NCBI GenBank assembly: GCA_041687755.1
Contig: JBDNJM010000160.1
Span: forward strand, 1 to 35,680
DNA: 35,680 bases
Source of the DNA: JBDNJM01 sp041687755
Lineage (GTDB): Bacteria > Planctomycetota > UBA1135 > GCA-002686595
Direction: 5' to 3'
Shown: positions 1 to 7,688 of the stretch, piece by piece
Position numbering within the stretch: the stretch's first letter is position 1
How the letters are laid out: every line of letters begins with the position of its first letter
Translations under genes and position numbers: made by a program
The notes under the pieces: model-generated
The model's input: only the letters and a program-made list of their open reading frames with translations
Told to the model about the DNA's origin: nothing
The model's database searches: none

Positions 1-78
1 CACGTTTTCACCGGCTTGGGAGCCATCAGCCGCCTTGCGGCTGATGGCTCCCAAGCCGGTGAAAACGTGCCTGGCACC
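1..78. repeat. Long perfect palindrome with GTGCCTGGCAC end (cut by window edge)
   Basis: Positions 1-33 and 37-69 are exact reverse complements around a 3-nt loop (ctt, 34-36). On the right the arm runs into GTGCCTGGCACC (67-78), itself a small palindrome around a central T. If the element is symmetric, the nine bases just left of the window should be GGTGCCAGG, giving about 87 nt in total. It lies downstream of the esterase gene that ends at 111. The right window end has an element of the same architecture (GTGTCTGACAC ends, 3-nt loop) but a different arm sequence. It looks like a REP/MITE-type intergenic element; no transposase is present to confirm this. Confidence 0.85.
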
Positions 79-110
79 GTATCGTTCCCCCCGGCCAGAC
101 CCCCCCGTGT

Positions 111-1532
111 TCACTCCCCCGAGAGCGCTTGATCAAGAAACTCGAACGCCCGCTCCAGCCCGTCCTGCACCACCATCAAGTGCTCGGCCCCCGCGACCAC
201 GTGCAGCTCCAGCTCCGCCGCCCGCTCGCTCGCCTCCAACGCCGCGTGCAGCGCCTCGCCCCCGCGCCGACCGAAGTCGTGCTCGCCAACCGCCACGTGC
301 ACCGGCACGCCCGCCAACCCCGCCGCGTCCTTCGGCAGTCGCCCGCCGCCCATCGCAACCAGCGCCGCGACCGCATCCGGCGACCGCTCGGTCGCCCCGA
401 GCCCCGCGACGGAGCCCATCGAGTGCCCTACGACCACGACGCGCGACGCGTCGATAGGAAGCACCTCGCTCAACATCGCGACCATGCCCTGCACGTCCGG
501 CGGCACGATTAGCGCGTGGTACGGGGACACGACGATCCACCCCCGCTCCTTCGCAAGCTCCACGAGCTTCCCGTTCCCGTACGCCTCGAAGAACATGTGC
601 TCGGAGCCACCCGCCCCGTGCAGCGCGATCACGAGCGGTACCGGCACTTCGGGGTCGAGCCCCTCCGGGACGAACAACCGCGCCGGCGTGGCCCGACGCC
701 TGCCCGGGAACCCGATCAAGTGATCTCCCGTCAGGCTGGAGTCCATCCAGGGCTTGCCGCTCCCCAGCGCGAGGACTCGCCGCTCGAACTCTTTCATCCA
801 GTCACCGAACGGTAGCTCGACCTCCGGAACCTTCTCGGCATGCAGATCGACGAACACATCGTGCAATACGTCTACCGAGGCCTTCCCGAAGTCCTCCGCA
901 TCCGGAGCGAGCTCCTCGAGCCTGAACCGATCGGAGGTGAGGTTGTATTGGAACATCGGCGCCCAAACGAACTCGAAGGCCCGCTCCTCAACCGCCCCTG
1001 CAGAGCGCCCAACTAGCACCCCACGGATACGACACGCCTTGTCCTCCCCATCCGGGGCCGCCTGCCAGGGCAGCACGCTCGGCTCGCCCGAGTCGAGCGC
1101 TACCGGATCCGGTTCGAGCGCTCGCCCCTCGACCTCCCAGCGAACCTCCAGCTGGAGGCCCTCGGCAGGCTCCCCGTCCAACGTGACGTGCAGCTTCGGC
1201 AACTGAATGGGCCTCGCGCCTTCAACGCCCTCCCATGCTATCCGGTTCTCCGCCCGCACCGTCACCCCCGCCAGCGGCGCCCCACCCCGCAACGCCGCCC
1301 GCGCCGCGTCCATCGCACCCCCCGCCGCCGCGAAGTCGAACCGAAAGAAGCTCTGAACCGCGGCCTCGACGCGCGGCAACGCTCCCTCTCGCGCCTCCGG
1401 GTCGGCAGCCTCCCAGGCCCGCTCGAGCGCCTGCAGCCGCCACGACAGCTCGCTGCGATCCATCGCCCCCTGCGCCATCGCAAGAGACCCCACCACCATC
1501 GAGACCAGACACGCCAGAACAGGAATCCGCAT
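111..1532 (-). CDS. Secreted alpha/beta-hydrolase (PHB depolymerase / esterase-like)
   Basis: This 473-residue protein starts with a signal peptide (MRIPVLACLVSMVVGSLAMAQG, residues 1-22), so it acts outside the cytoplasm. Residues about 23-270 are a poorly recognised N-terminal region. The C-terminal 200 residues are an alpha/beta-hydrolase domain with an oxyanion-type motif (LHGAGG), the nucleophile elbow GHSMGS (Ser371), an acid in GEHDF (Asp419) and the catalytic His in AEHLMV (His451). Such domains hydrolyse esters or short peptides; the substrate cannot be read here. It is transcribed divergently from the DUF1295 gene with only 47 nt between the starts, so the promoters must overlap. 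Fold is confident, exact activity is not. Confidence 0.85.
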   Translation of the reverse strand: MRIPVLACLVSMVVGSLAMAQGAMDRSELSWRLQALERAWEAADPEAREGALPRVEAAVQSFFRFDFAAAGGAMDAARAALRGGAPLAGVTVRAENRIAWEGVEGARPIQLPKLHVTLDGEPAEGLQLEVRWEVEGRALEPDPVALDSGEPSVLPWQAAPDGEDKACRIRGVLVGRSAGAVEERAFEFVWAPMFQYNLTSDRFRLEELAPDAEDFGKASVDVLHDVFVDLHAEKVPEVELPFGDWMKEFERRVLALGSGKPWMDSSLTGDHLIGFPGRRRATPARLFVPEGLDPEVPVPLVIALHGAGGSEHMFFEAYGNGKLVELAKERGWIVVSPYHALIVPPDVQGMVAMLSEVLPIDASRVVVVGHSMGSVAGLGATERSPDAVAALVAMGGGRLPKDAAGLAGVPVHVAVGEHDFGRRGGEALHAALEASERAAELELHVVAGAEHLMVVQDGLERAFEFLDQALSGE

Positions 1533-1579
1533 GTCGCCATGCTACGAACAGCTCCTGCCCTGTCTTCCCAAGGCCCCCC

Positions 1580-2353
1580 ATGTTCGACCTCCCCACCTTC
1601 CTGCTCGCCCTCGCCGCCCTCCTCGCCCTGACCACCGCCGTCTGGGCGCTCAGCCTGCGCAACGACGACGTCAGCATCATCGACCCGGTCTGGCCGGTCC
1701 TATTCCTGGCCGCCGCCCTCGTCTACGCCGCGTCCGCGCCCGAACTCGCCCCGCGCGCCTGGCTCGTCCTCGGCACCGTCGCGCTGTGGACCGTGCGCCT
1801 CGGCGGCTACCTCGCCTGGCGCAAGTCCGGCGAGCCCGAAGATCGCCGCTACACCGCGATGCGCGCGGGCCGCCCGAACTTCCGCGTCGCGTCCCTCTGG
1901 ATCGTCTTCTGGCTCCAGGCCGCCCTCGCCTGGATCATCTCGCTGCCCCTGCTGCCCGCGATCCACACCCCAACGCCCCTCGGCGCGCTCGACGCCCTCG
2001 CCCTCGCGTTGTTCGTCGTCGGCTTCCTGTTCGAAGCCCTAGGCGACCTCCAGCTCGCACGCTTCAAGGCCCGCCCCGACACCGGCTCGCAGGTCCTCGA
2101 CACCGGCCTCTGGCGCTACACCCGCCACCCGAACTACTTCGGCAACTTCTGCATGTGGTGGGCCTGGTTCGCCATCGCCCTCCCGACCGGCGCCTGGTGG
2201 AGCATCCTGAGCCCCGCCCTGATGAGCTTCATGCTGCTCAAGGTCTCCGGCGTGTCCCTGCTCGAAGGCGACATCGAGGAACGCCGCCCCAAGTACAAGG
2301 ACTACATGGACCGCACGAACGCGTTCTTCCCGGGGCCCGCGAAGAACCTCTGA
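1580..2353 (+). CDS. DUF1295 family membrane protein (steroid 5-alpha-reductase-like)
   Basis: A 257-residue polytopic membrane protein with about six hydrophobic segments. The C-terminal third carries the family signature RYTRHPNYFGN (about 179-189), followed by a Trp-rich helix and a conserved tail with EGD and RRPKYKDY. These match DUF1295, a group related to the steroid 5-alpha-reductase and isoprenylcysteine methyltransferase C-terminal domains, which bind NADPH or S-adenosylmethionine in the membrane. The substrate is unknown. The start at 1580 is chosen because the family N-terminus (MFDLPTF, then a membrane helix) begins there; the frame is open further upstream but that part is Pro/Arg-rich noise overlapping the divergent esterase gene. 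No strong ribosome-binding site is visible. Confidence 0.88.
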   Translation: MFDLPTFLLALAALLALTTAVWALSLRNDDVSIIDPVWPVLFLAAALVYAASAPELAPRAWLVLGTVALWTVRLGGYLAWRKSGEPEDRRYTAMRAGRPNFRVASLWIVFWLQAALAWIISLPLLPAIHTPTPLGALDALALALFVVGFLFEALGDLQLARFKARPDTGSQVLDTGLWRYTRHPNYFGNFCMWWAWFAIALPTGAWWSILSPALMSFMLLKVSGVSLLEGDIEERRPKYKDYMDRTNAFFPGPAKNL

Positions 2354-2365
2354 TGGGAGTCCGGT

Positions 2366-2391
2366 CAGCCACGCTGGCAACCCAGCGGCTG
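2366..2391. terminator. Hairpin between convergent genes
   Basis: CAGCC (2366-2370) plus GCTGG (2373-2377) pair with CCAGC (2382-2386) plus GGCTG (2387-2391), leaving a 2-nt bulge and a CAAC loop. It sits 13 nt after the DUF1295 stop and 20 nt from the stop of the convergent membrane protein gene. There is no T-run, so it is only a possible bidirectional terminator. Confidence 0.35.
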
Positions 2392-2410
2392 GCCCCGAGT
2401 TCAATCGCCC

Positions 2411-3166
2411 TCAGACTCCGATCGCCGCCGCCCCGGTCTGAGGCCGGCGCGGGCTCGACCGCCAGAGCAAGTACATCGTCCACGCCGCGAGCCCGAGCAT
2501 GGCCGGCGCGAAGGGTCCGCTGATGGCGATGATCAGCGGGTACCAGAGCACGAGCAGGCCCACGCCCGCGGGGTTCTCCTGGCGCAGGAACACTCCTGCG
2601 GCGAACGGCACGCCGAGTACGGCCAGGGCCAGTGACAGGCCGAACAGGAACGTATCGAGGCCGGAAAAGAGCGGTGCTCCGTCGAATTCGAAGACGACTC
2701 CCAGGATCCAAACCGCAAGAGAAACCAGCGCTATGAGCATGTGCCACCAACCGAGTGCCTGGCGGACGAACTCCCGTTCGCCTGACTCCTCGTGCGCGGG
2801 GCGCAGGCTGGGACGCAGCAGCCCGAGCAGGACTAGGCCCGCCAGCATTCCGAGGTTGATGGTCCCCCCCTGGCCTCGAACCGGCGAACTGAAGTCCAGA
2901 TGAAGCGCCGTGGGCACGACCAGGTGAAAGAGGCTCGCCACGACGAGCAGCCACCAGCCCCAGCCCGCCCCCTCCCAGAGCCCGAATGACCCAGCGGCGA
3001 TCATTGCCAGAAGCACCGCCAAGGCGGCCAACAGGCGACCGGACTCATAGCTGGCGTCGGGCGCTAGCGAGATCGCCACGAGCTGCGGCACGCACATCGC
3101 CACCAGCGTCGCGAACCACAGCGCTACCGACCGCCGCAGCGCCAGCCGAAGAGTCAGGCCCGCCAC
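2411..3166 (-). CDS. Polytopic membrane protein of unknown function
   Basis: This 251-residue protein is nearly all hydrophobic helices (about seven), with a short basic tail (WRSSPRRPQ). I recognise no family motif. The proposed start is GTG at 3166-3164, two bases after the TAG stop (3171-3169) of the upstream outer-membrane lipoprotein gene, so the two are probably translationally coupled. The reading frame stays open further upstream, but that part is Arg/Pro-rich and overlaps the preceding gene, so it is not counted. The next in-frame candidate is the Met in the segment LVAMCVPQL. The pairing with an outer-membrane protein may be functional, but nothing shows how. Confidence 0.6.
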   Translation of the reverse strand: MAGLTLRLALRRSVALWFATLVAMCVPQLVAISLAPDASYESGRLLAALAVLLAMIAAGSFGLWEGAGWGWWLLVVASLFHLVVPTALHLDFSSPVRGQGGTINLGMLAGLVLLGLLRPSLRPAHEESGEREFVRQALGWWHMLIALVSLAVWILGVVFEFDGAPLFSGLDTFLFGLSLALAVLGVPFAAGVFLRQENPAGVGLLVLWYPLIIAISGPFAPAMLGLAAWTMYLLWRSSPRRPQTGAAAIGV

Positions 3167-3168
3167 TG

Positions 3169-3747
3169 CTAGAGCCCCCGCACCAGCGTCGCGCCCAACA
3201 GCAGAATCGCGCCTTCGCCCACGTCCTCGCCGTCCGAGTCGATGTTGATTTCCGCGCCCAGGCCGAGGGTCCACTCGAGGCGCCACTTCGAGTCGCCCAG
3301 GCGCAGACCGTAGCCGAGTTCGGCGCTCGGCTGCAGGACGAGGATGTCGGTCGAGCCCGAGCTCGCGGCCGGCGTGCCGCCGCCGTCTTCCCAGTCGATC
3401 TCGAGGTCCCAGACGTCGATGCGCGCACCCCACAACCAGCCCTCGCGGGAGTGCCCGAGGTAGCGGCGGTAGCCCAGGCCGGCGCCGAAGCCGCCGCCCT
3501 CCTCGTCGTCGTGCTCGCCGAAGTCGCGGCGGTCGGTAAAGTTGTGGGCGAGGCGCGCGGTGAGCGCCTCGTTCGGGCTCAGCTCCCACTGGGCGTGCAG
3601 GCCGGGGATCACGCCCGCGGGGTAGACCTGGGTCTCGATGCCGAGAGCCGGGGAGCCGGTCGCGCAGCCACCGGCGAGGGCCGCTAGCAGGCTGGCCTGG
3701 AGCACGCTGGTGGGGCGGGCAGGCGGGATCGTGATTAGGCAGGGCAT
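3169..3747 (-). CDS. Outer-membrane beta-barrel-like lipoprotein
   Basis: A 192-residue protein whose N-terminus ends in a lipobox (LAALAGGC, Cys28), implying lipid anchoring after signal peptidase II. The rest alternates polar and apolar residues in short strands separated by acidic turns (for example RDFGEHDDEEGGG, and WEDGGG), ending in strand-like GAILLLGATLVRGL. This pattern suggests a small eight-stranded barrel, although barrel plus lipobox is unusual and the Cys may be coincidental. I prefer the Met at 3747, which leads directly into the signal sequence, over an upstream in-frame Met at 3828. The gene lies divergent to the DUF4920 lipoprotein and 2 nt ahead of a membrane-protein gene. 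Confidence 0.65.
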   Translation of the reverse strand: MPCLITIPPARPTSVLQASLLAALAGGCATGSPALGIETQVYPAGVIPGLHAQWELSPNEALTARLAHNFTDRRDFGEHDDEEGGGFGAGLGYRRYLGHSREGWLWGARIDVWDLEIDWEDGGGTPAASSGSTDILVLQPSAELGYGLRLGDSKWRLEWTLGLGAEINIDSDGEDVGEGAILLLGATLVRGL

Positions 3748-3869
3748 TCGATCGGGCTCCGGGGGGGGGCTGGCAGCGGCGGAGGGGTCCTTGCAGTGGC
3801 GGAAAGGCCTAGAATAGCGGTCCGACAATTCGCGGCCCCGAAAAGGCCGCCCACTACCCCGCTCGAGCC
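3748..3869. promoter_or_regulatory. Divergent intergenic region with -10-like boxes and a hairpin
   Basis: This 122-nt gap separates two divergent envelope genes. TAGAAT at 3810-3815 resembles a -10 box for the rightward gene, but no good -35 box lies 16-18 nt upstream (TTGCAG at 3791-3796 is only 13 nt away). GCGGCC (3832-3837) pairs with GGCCGC (3845-3850) across a 7-nt loop in what would be the leader of the DUF4920 gene. The assignment is tentative. Confidence 0.3.
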
Positions 3870-4346
3870 ATGAATCTGCTGACCAAGAGCCTCACCGGCG
3901 CCCTGCTCCTGTCTCTCGCCGCCTGCGCGACCTACGACCTGCCCGCCGGCGACCACGTCGGTCTCGACATGCAGCCGCGCCAGCCGGTGGCGTTTGCCAC
4001 GGTCGACGCCGCCCCCAGCGACTTCTTTAACCGCACCGTGCTGGTCGAGGCGACCGCGACGGCCGTGTGCGCGAAGGCCGGCTGTTGGATGCAGATCGAG
4101 GACGAGGGCAAGACCGCCATGGTGCGCTGGGAGACCGGCTGCGGCGGCGAGTACGCCTTCCCTCAGGAGATCGAAGGCAAGCGCATCCTCGTGCAGGGCA
4201 GCTTTTACCCGAAGACAATCAGCCCCGAGGATCTCGAGCACATGCAGGAAGAGGCCGGCCGCGAGGTCGAGATCGAGGCTGAAGGCTACGAGTTCAACGC
4301 CTCGGCCGTGCTCGTCGTCGAAGAGGCCACCGTCGCTGCCAACTGA
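3870..4346 (+). CDS. DUF4920 domain lipoprotein
   Basis: A 158-residue lipoprotein with a short signal and lipobox (LLSLAAC, Cys19). The mature part has the pattern I associate with DUF4920: a beta-rich core, an AVCAKAGCWMQI segment (two Cys followed by Trp-Met), a following strand with MVRWETGC, and a G-K-x-I-x-V-x-G strand. The Cys pair could bind a metal or form a disulfide; the family role is unknown to me. The ATG at 3870 opens straight into the signal peptide. A near-perfect intrinsic terminator follows, so it is probably transcribed alone. Confidence 0.8.
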   Translation: MNLLTKSLTGALLLSLAACATYDLPAGDHVGLDMQPRQPVAFATVDAAPSDFFNRTVLVEATATAVCAKAGCWMQIEDEGKTAMVRWETGCGGEYAFPQEIEGKRILVQGSFYPKTISPEDLEHMQEEAGREVEIEAEGYEFNASAVLVVEEATVAAN

Positions 4347-4387
4347 TCGTTCCTAGGCGCGCACGCCTGCGCTAAACGATTCGACCC

Positions 4388-4422
4388 GAGCCCGCGCGGC
4401 CCCACCGCGCGGGCTCTTGTTT
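4388..4422 (+). terminator. Rho-independent terminator
   Basis: GAGCCCGCGCGG (4388-4399) pairs perfectly with CCGCGCGGGCTC (4405-4416) over a CCCCA loop, followed by TTGTTT (4417-4422). It lies 42 nt after the DUF4920 stop and just before the HIT gene. It is the clearest intrinsic terminator in the window and argues that the HIT operon has its own promoter or depends on read-through. Confidence 0.88.
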
Positions 4423-4432
4423 GCCCATCTAC

Positions 4433-4798
4433 ATGACCGACGACTTCTACTGTGACGAAGTGCTCTCCGGCCGCACGCCCGTCGAGGTGGTGCTGGAGAC
4501 CGAGCGTGTGCTCGCCTACCACCACACGCGGCCGTTTTGGCCCGTGCACATCGTTGTGGTCCCGAAGCGCCACGTGCCGAGCCTTGTGGACCTCGGCGAC
4601 GAGGATGGGGAAGCGCTGCTGACCGAGGTCTTAACCGTCGTGCGCGAGGTCGCCGCGGGCGTCGATGCCGAGCATGGCGCGGCGCGCGTGCTCACGAACC
4701 TGGGCGCCTACCAGGACTCGAAGCACCTGCACTTCCACGTCAATTGGGGCGACCCCCTCGAGGACCGCACACCCGCCAAAGTGGGCTCCCCGGTTTGA
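4433..4798 (+). CDS. HIT family nucleotide-binding protein
   Basis: A 121-residue cytoplasmic protein of typical HIT length. It has the usual N-terminal strands (RVLAYHHTRPFWPVHIVVVPKRH) and the histidine-triad motif H98-L-H100-F-H102-V near the C-terminus. HIT proteins hydrolyse or transfer nucleoside monophosphates, for example purine phosphoramidates or dinucleoside polyphosphates. I start at the ATG at 4433; an upstream in-frame TTG at 4421 lies inside the T-tract of the preceding terminator and is rejected. Its stop overlaps the TTG start of the kinase gene, making it the first gene of a three-gene operon. Confidence 0.9.
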   Translation: MTDDFYCDEVLSGRTPVEVVLETERVLAYHHTRPFWPVHIVVVPKRHVPSLVDLGDEDGEALLTEVLTVVREVAAGVDAEHGAARVLTNLGAYQDSKHLHFHVNWGDPLEDRTPAKVGSPV

Positions 4799-5865
4799 AG
4801 CCGGTCGCGCTAGCCGCCGCCCGCCCCGTCGCGGAGCGCTTCTCGATCCCGGGCAAGCTCGTGGGCCTCGCGGCCTTCGAGCGCGGGCACATCCACGACA
4901 CCTTCGTTTCGCGCTGGTTCGAGGGCGAGCAGACGAGCCGCTTCCTGCACCAACGCATGAACGCTGACGTGTTCCGGGACATCCCCGGCCTGATGCACAA
5001 CGTCGAGCGCGTCACGACCCACCTGCGCGCCAAGAGCGAGGCCCGGCCCGCGGGGACCCAGGCTCTCGAACTCGTGCCGCTGTCGGACGGCGCGACCTGG
5101 CTCGAAGATCCGAGCGGACCCTGGCGCACCTACCGTTTCGTCGAGCACTCCCAGAGCTTCGACCGCTGCACGGACGCGAACCAAGCATTCGCCGCCGCCC
5201 ACGCCTTCGGTCAGTTCCAGGCCGACCTCGCCGACCTCGACCCCGTCGATCTGTGCACGCCCCTGCCCGGGTTCTTCGATGCTGTGCAGCGCGCCGCGGA
5301 ACTCGATGCGGCCTTCGTCGGCGACCACGCCGGCCGCATCGCCTCGAGCGCGCCCGAGCTCGCGGCAGCCGCCCGCCTGCGCCCGCTGATCGCCGAGCTA
5401 AACACGCGTCTCACGGCCAGCGGCGCGCCCGATCGCATCGTCCACGGCGACACCAAGCTGAACAACGTCCTGTTCGACGAGCGCAACGGCGAAGCCATGT
5501 GCATCGTCGATCTCGACACGTGCATGCCCGGGTGGTCGCTCTACGACTTCGGCGACCTCGTGCGCTTCACCGCGGCGACCTGCGCCGAGGACGAACGCGA
5601 CCTGGCCCAAGCCGGCACCGATCCCAAACTCTACGGCGCCCTGCGCGACGGCTATCTCGCCGGCGCCGGCGGCATGCTGACGCCCGGCGAGATCGAGCTC
5701 ATGCCGCTCGCCGCGCGCGTGGTCACGCTGATGATCGGCATGCGCTTCCTCGCCGATCACCTCAACGGCGACGTGTACTTCCGCGCGCGCCGCGCTGGCC
5801 ACAACCTCGACCGCGCCCGCGTCCAGCTCGCGATGGTCGAGCGCATGGCCGCGCTGCAGGCATGA
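4795..5865 (+). CDS. Phosphotransferase of the APH fold, N-acetylhexosamine 1-kinase-like
   Basis: A 356-residue soluble kinase. The N-terminus has an RGHIHDTF nucleotide-loop segment. The catalytic loop is H217-G-D219-T-K-L-N-N224 (Brenner-type HxDxxxxN) and is followed by the metal-binding D239-L-D241 in IVDLDTCMPG. The run GDTKLNNVLFD and the VDLDT-x-MPG segment closely match bifidobacterial NahK-type sugar kinases, which phosphorylate GlcNAc/GalNAc at C1 with ATP; other small-molecule substrates are possible. The start is TTG at 4795, overlapping the HIT stop as TTGA; the next option is GTG at 4861, which would cut into the conserved N-terminus. The stop overlaps the AlkA start as ATGA, so the genes are translationally coupled. 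Confidence 0.82.
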   Translation: MKPVALAAARPVAERFSIPGKLVGLAAFERGHIHDTFVSRWFEGEQTSRFLHQRMNADVFRDIPGLMHNVERVTTHLRAKSEARPAGTQALELVPLSDGATWLEDPSGPWRTYRFVEHSQSFDRCTDANQAFAAAHAFGQFQADLADLDPVDLCTPLPGFFDAVQRAAELDAAFVGDHAGRIASSAPELAAAARLRPLIAELNTRLTASGAPDRIVHGDTKLNNVLFDERNGEAMCIVDLDTCMPGWSLYDFGDLVRFTAATCAEDERDLAQAGTDPKLYGALRDGYLAGAGGMLTPGEIELMPLAARVVTLMIGMRFLADHLNGDVYFRARRAGHNLDRARVQLAMVERMAALQA

Positions 5866-6500
5866 CGGCCCCGAAGCCGGCCCAGCTGCGCGCGCTCGTC
5901 AGGGGCGACGCCGCCCTGGCCGCGGCGATCAAGCGCTTCCCGAAGTTCCCAGGCTTCCCCACGCCTGAACAGGCCCGCCTCAGCCAGGTCGAGTACCTCG
6001 CCCGCTCGATCACTTACCAGCAGCTGTCCACTAAAGCCGCCGCGACGATCTGGTCCCGCGTGCGCGCGCTCGGGCCCGAGCTCCTCGGAACCCGCGGCCT
6101 CCCAAAACCCGCAGACCTGCTCGAACTGCCCGAGGCGACCCTCCGCGGCGCCGGGCTCTCGCGCAACAAGGTCGCCGCCCTGCGCTCGCTCGCCGAGCAC
6201 GCGCTCGACGGCTACCTGCCGATCCGCTCGACCTCCAGGCTCGACGACGACGCGATCATCGACCGCCTGGTCCAGATCCGCGGCATCGGCCCGTGGAGCG
6301 CCCAGATGTTCCTGATGTTCAAGCTGGGCCGCCTCGACGTCTGGCCCACCGGCGACCTCGGCGTCCAAGAGGGCGTGCGGCGCCTGCTCGACCTGCCCGA
6401 GCGCCCGACGCCGAAGGAACTAGAAGTCTTGGGCCAGCGCTGGCGCCCCCTCCGCAGCGTCGCCGCCTGGTACGCCTGGCGCCGCGCCGACGGGGTCTGA
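5862..6500 (+). CDS. alkA: DNA-3-methyladenine glycosylase 2 (AlkA-like)
   Basis: A 212-residue base-excision-repair glycosylase that removes alkylated purines. It has an all-helical HhH-GPD domain: QQLSTKAAATIW (early helices), AGLSRNKVAALRSLA, the helix-hairpin-helix LVQIRGIGPWSAQMFLM, and the catalytic Asp165 in PTGDLGVQ. It is shorter than E. coli AlkA because the N-terminal beta domain is missing, as in many bacterial homologues. ATG at 5862 overlaps the kinase stop (ATGA). The link to HIT and a sugar kinase in one operon has no obvious functional logic. Confidence 0.9.
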   Translation: MTAPKPAQLRALVRGDAALAAAIKRFPKFPGFPTPEQARLSQVEYLARSITYQQLSTKAAATIWSRVRALGPELLGTRGLPKPADLLELPEATLRGAGLSRNKVAALRSLAEHALDGYLPIRSTSRLDDDAIIDRLVQIRGIGPWSAQMFLMFKLGRLDVWPTGDLGVQEGVRRLLDLPERPTPKELEVLGQRWRPLRSVAAWYAWRRADGV

Positions 6501-6637
6501 CCGGAATCCGCCAAACCCCGTGCGCGCCCCCCCTCCCACGCGCCCGCCAGGCCGTTTTCGGTCCCCCGTACGCTCCATTTCGCCCGCGGTACCGGGTAAC
6601 GTCGGGCCGGCGGGCAGGACTGCGCCCGCACCCCGAC

Positions 6638-7633
6638 ATGGCCCGCTCTAAACGCCAACGCAACACCAAGCAACGCGGCAATCGCCCCGCCGCCCCGCGC
6701 CCCGCGCCCTCTGCGCCCAAGCCCGCCGACGGCACGCCCGTTCGCCCGCTCGACGAAGAGCGCCGCCTGTGGTGGCTGCGCGAAGCGCTGCTGGCCGAGC
6801 CGACGCTCTCCCGCGACGCGCTCGTCGCGAAGCAGCTCGAGCGCGTGCGCCGCGGCGAACTCTCCGACGCCGCCCCGCTGCCCGAGGACCAGACCGAACG
6901 CTCTCGCGAGCTCGCTTTTCGCGCCTTCGAAGCCGCCGACGACGAGCAGGCCAAGCGCCTCGCGCGCGAAGCCCTCGGCGCAGATCCGCTGGCCACAGAT
7001 GCGCACCTCGTCCTGCTGCGCACGGCCAACCTCCCGCTCGAAGAACAGCTCGAACCGCTCGAGACGATCGCCAGCGCCGCCCGCGACCTGCTCGGCGCCG
7101 ATGCCCTCGAGCGAGCCGGCTCCGCCCCATGGCACGACTGCCGCATGCGTCCCTACCTGCGCGCCGTCAGCACCCTCGCCGCCGTCGCCGGCCGCGTCGG
7201 CGACCGACCCCGCGCGACCGAGGCCTACGCAACCCTCGCCTACCTCGACCCCAGCAACCGCTTCCGCCAGCAGCAGCGCCACGTCCTCCAGCTGCTCGCC
7301 GCCGAGCGCCGCGACGAGGCCTTCGCCGCCCTCGGCGAGGCCGCCGACCCCGCATCCCTGTGGGCGCGCGCGTTCACCGTCGCGAGCATGACCGACGCCG
7401 CGCTGACGCACGCCCAAACGGCCGCCCTGTTCGAAGCCGCCGACACCGCCCTGCCCACCGTCGCCGACCTCGCCACCGGCGCGGAGCCGTTCCCCGACGC
7501 GCTGGACCTGGACGCCGAGCCCGGCTCCCCCGGCGACGCCGCGCTCACCGCCGACCTGCTGCTCGAAGTGCTCGAGCACAGCCCAGACCTCACTGCGATC
7601 TGGTCCGCCTGGGCGGAACGCGCCGAGAGCTGA
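6638..7633 (+). CDS. TPR-like protein with RPYLRA motif
   Basis: A 331-residue, probably cytoplasmic protein. It opens with a basic, Pro/Ala-rich tail (MARSKRQRNTKQRGNR) and is otherwise helical. The centre carries RPYLRAVSTLA, then GDRPRATEAYATLAYLDPSN, the tetratricopeptide-like pattern I know from bacterial proteins with an RPYMRA repeat (ST7-like). The likely role is protein-protein interaction; there is no catalytic motif. ATG at 6638 is preferred because upstream in-frame sequence overlaps the AlkA gene and is Arg-rich. A 137-nt gap separates it from AlkA, so it may have its own promoter. Confidence 0.75.
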   Translation: MARSKRQRNTKQRGNRPAAPRPAPSAPKPADGTPVRPLDEERRLWWLREALLAEPTLSRDALVAKQLERVRRGELSDAAPLPEDQTERSRELAFRAFEAADDEQAKRLAREALGADPLATDAHLVLLRTANLPLEEQLEPLETIASAARDLLGADALERAGSAPWHDCRMRPYLRAVSTLAAVAGRVGDRPRATEAYATLAYLDPSNRFRQQQRHVLQLLAAERRDEAFAALGEAADPASLWARAFTVASMTDAALTHAQTAALFEAADTALPTVADLATGAEPFPDALDLDAEPGSPGDAALTADLLLEVLEHSPDLTAIWSAWAERAES

Positions 7634-7638
7634 GGTGC

Positions 7639-7668
7639 GCGCGAAGCGGCCTAGCGAACCGCTCGCGC
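7639..7668. terminator. Hairpin between convergent genes
   Basis: GCGCGAAGCGG (7639-7649) pairs with CCGCTCGCGC (7659-7668) with one bulged A. It lies between the TPR gene stop (7633) and the stop of the convergent sulfatase-like gene (7689). There is no T-run. It could serve as a bidirectional terminator. Confidence 0.4.
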
Positions 7669-7688
7669 CCGAGCAGCGCGCCGACCCG

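Noticed and set aside
3766..3800. Sigma-54 promoter (TGGC and TTGCA near each other upstream of the DUF4920 gene)
   Set aside because: The spacing between the GG and GC elements is not the required 10 nt.
4421..4432. TTG start for the HIT gene
   Set aside because: It lies in the T-tract of the upstream terminator; the ATG at 4433 fits the family N-terminus.
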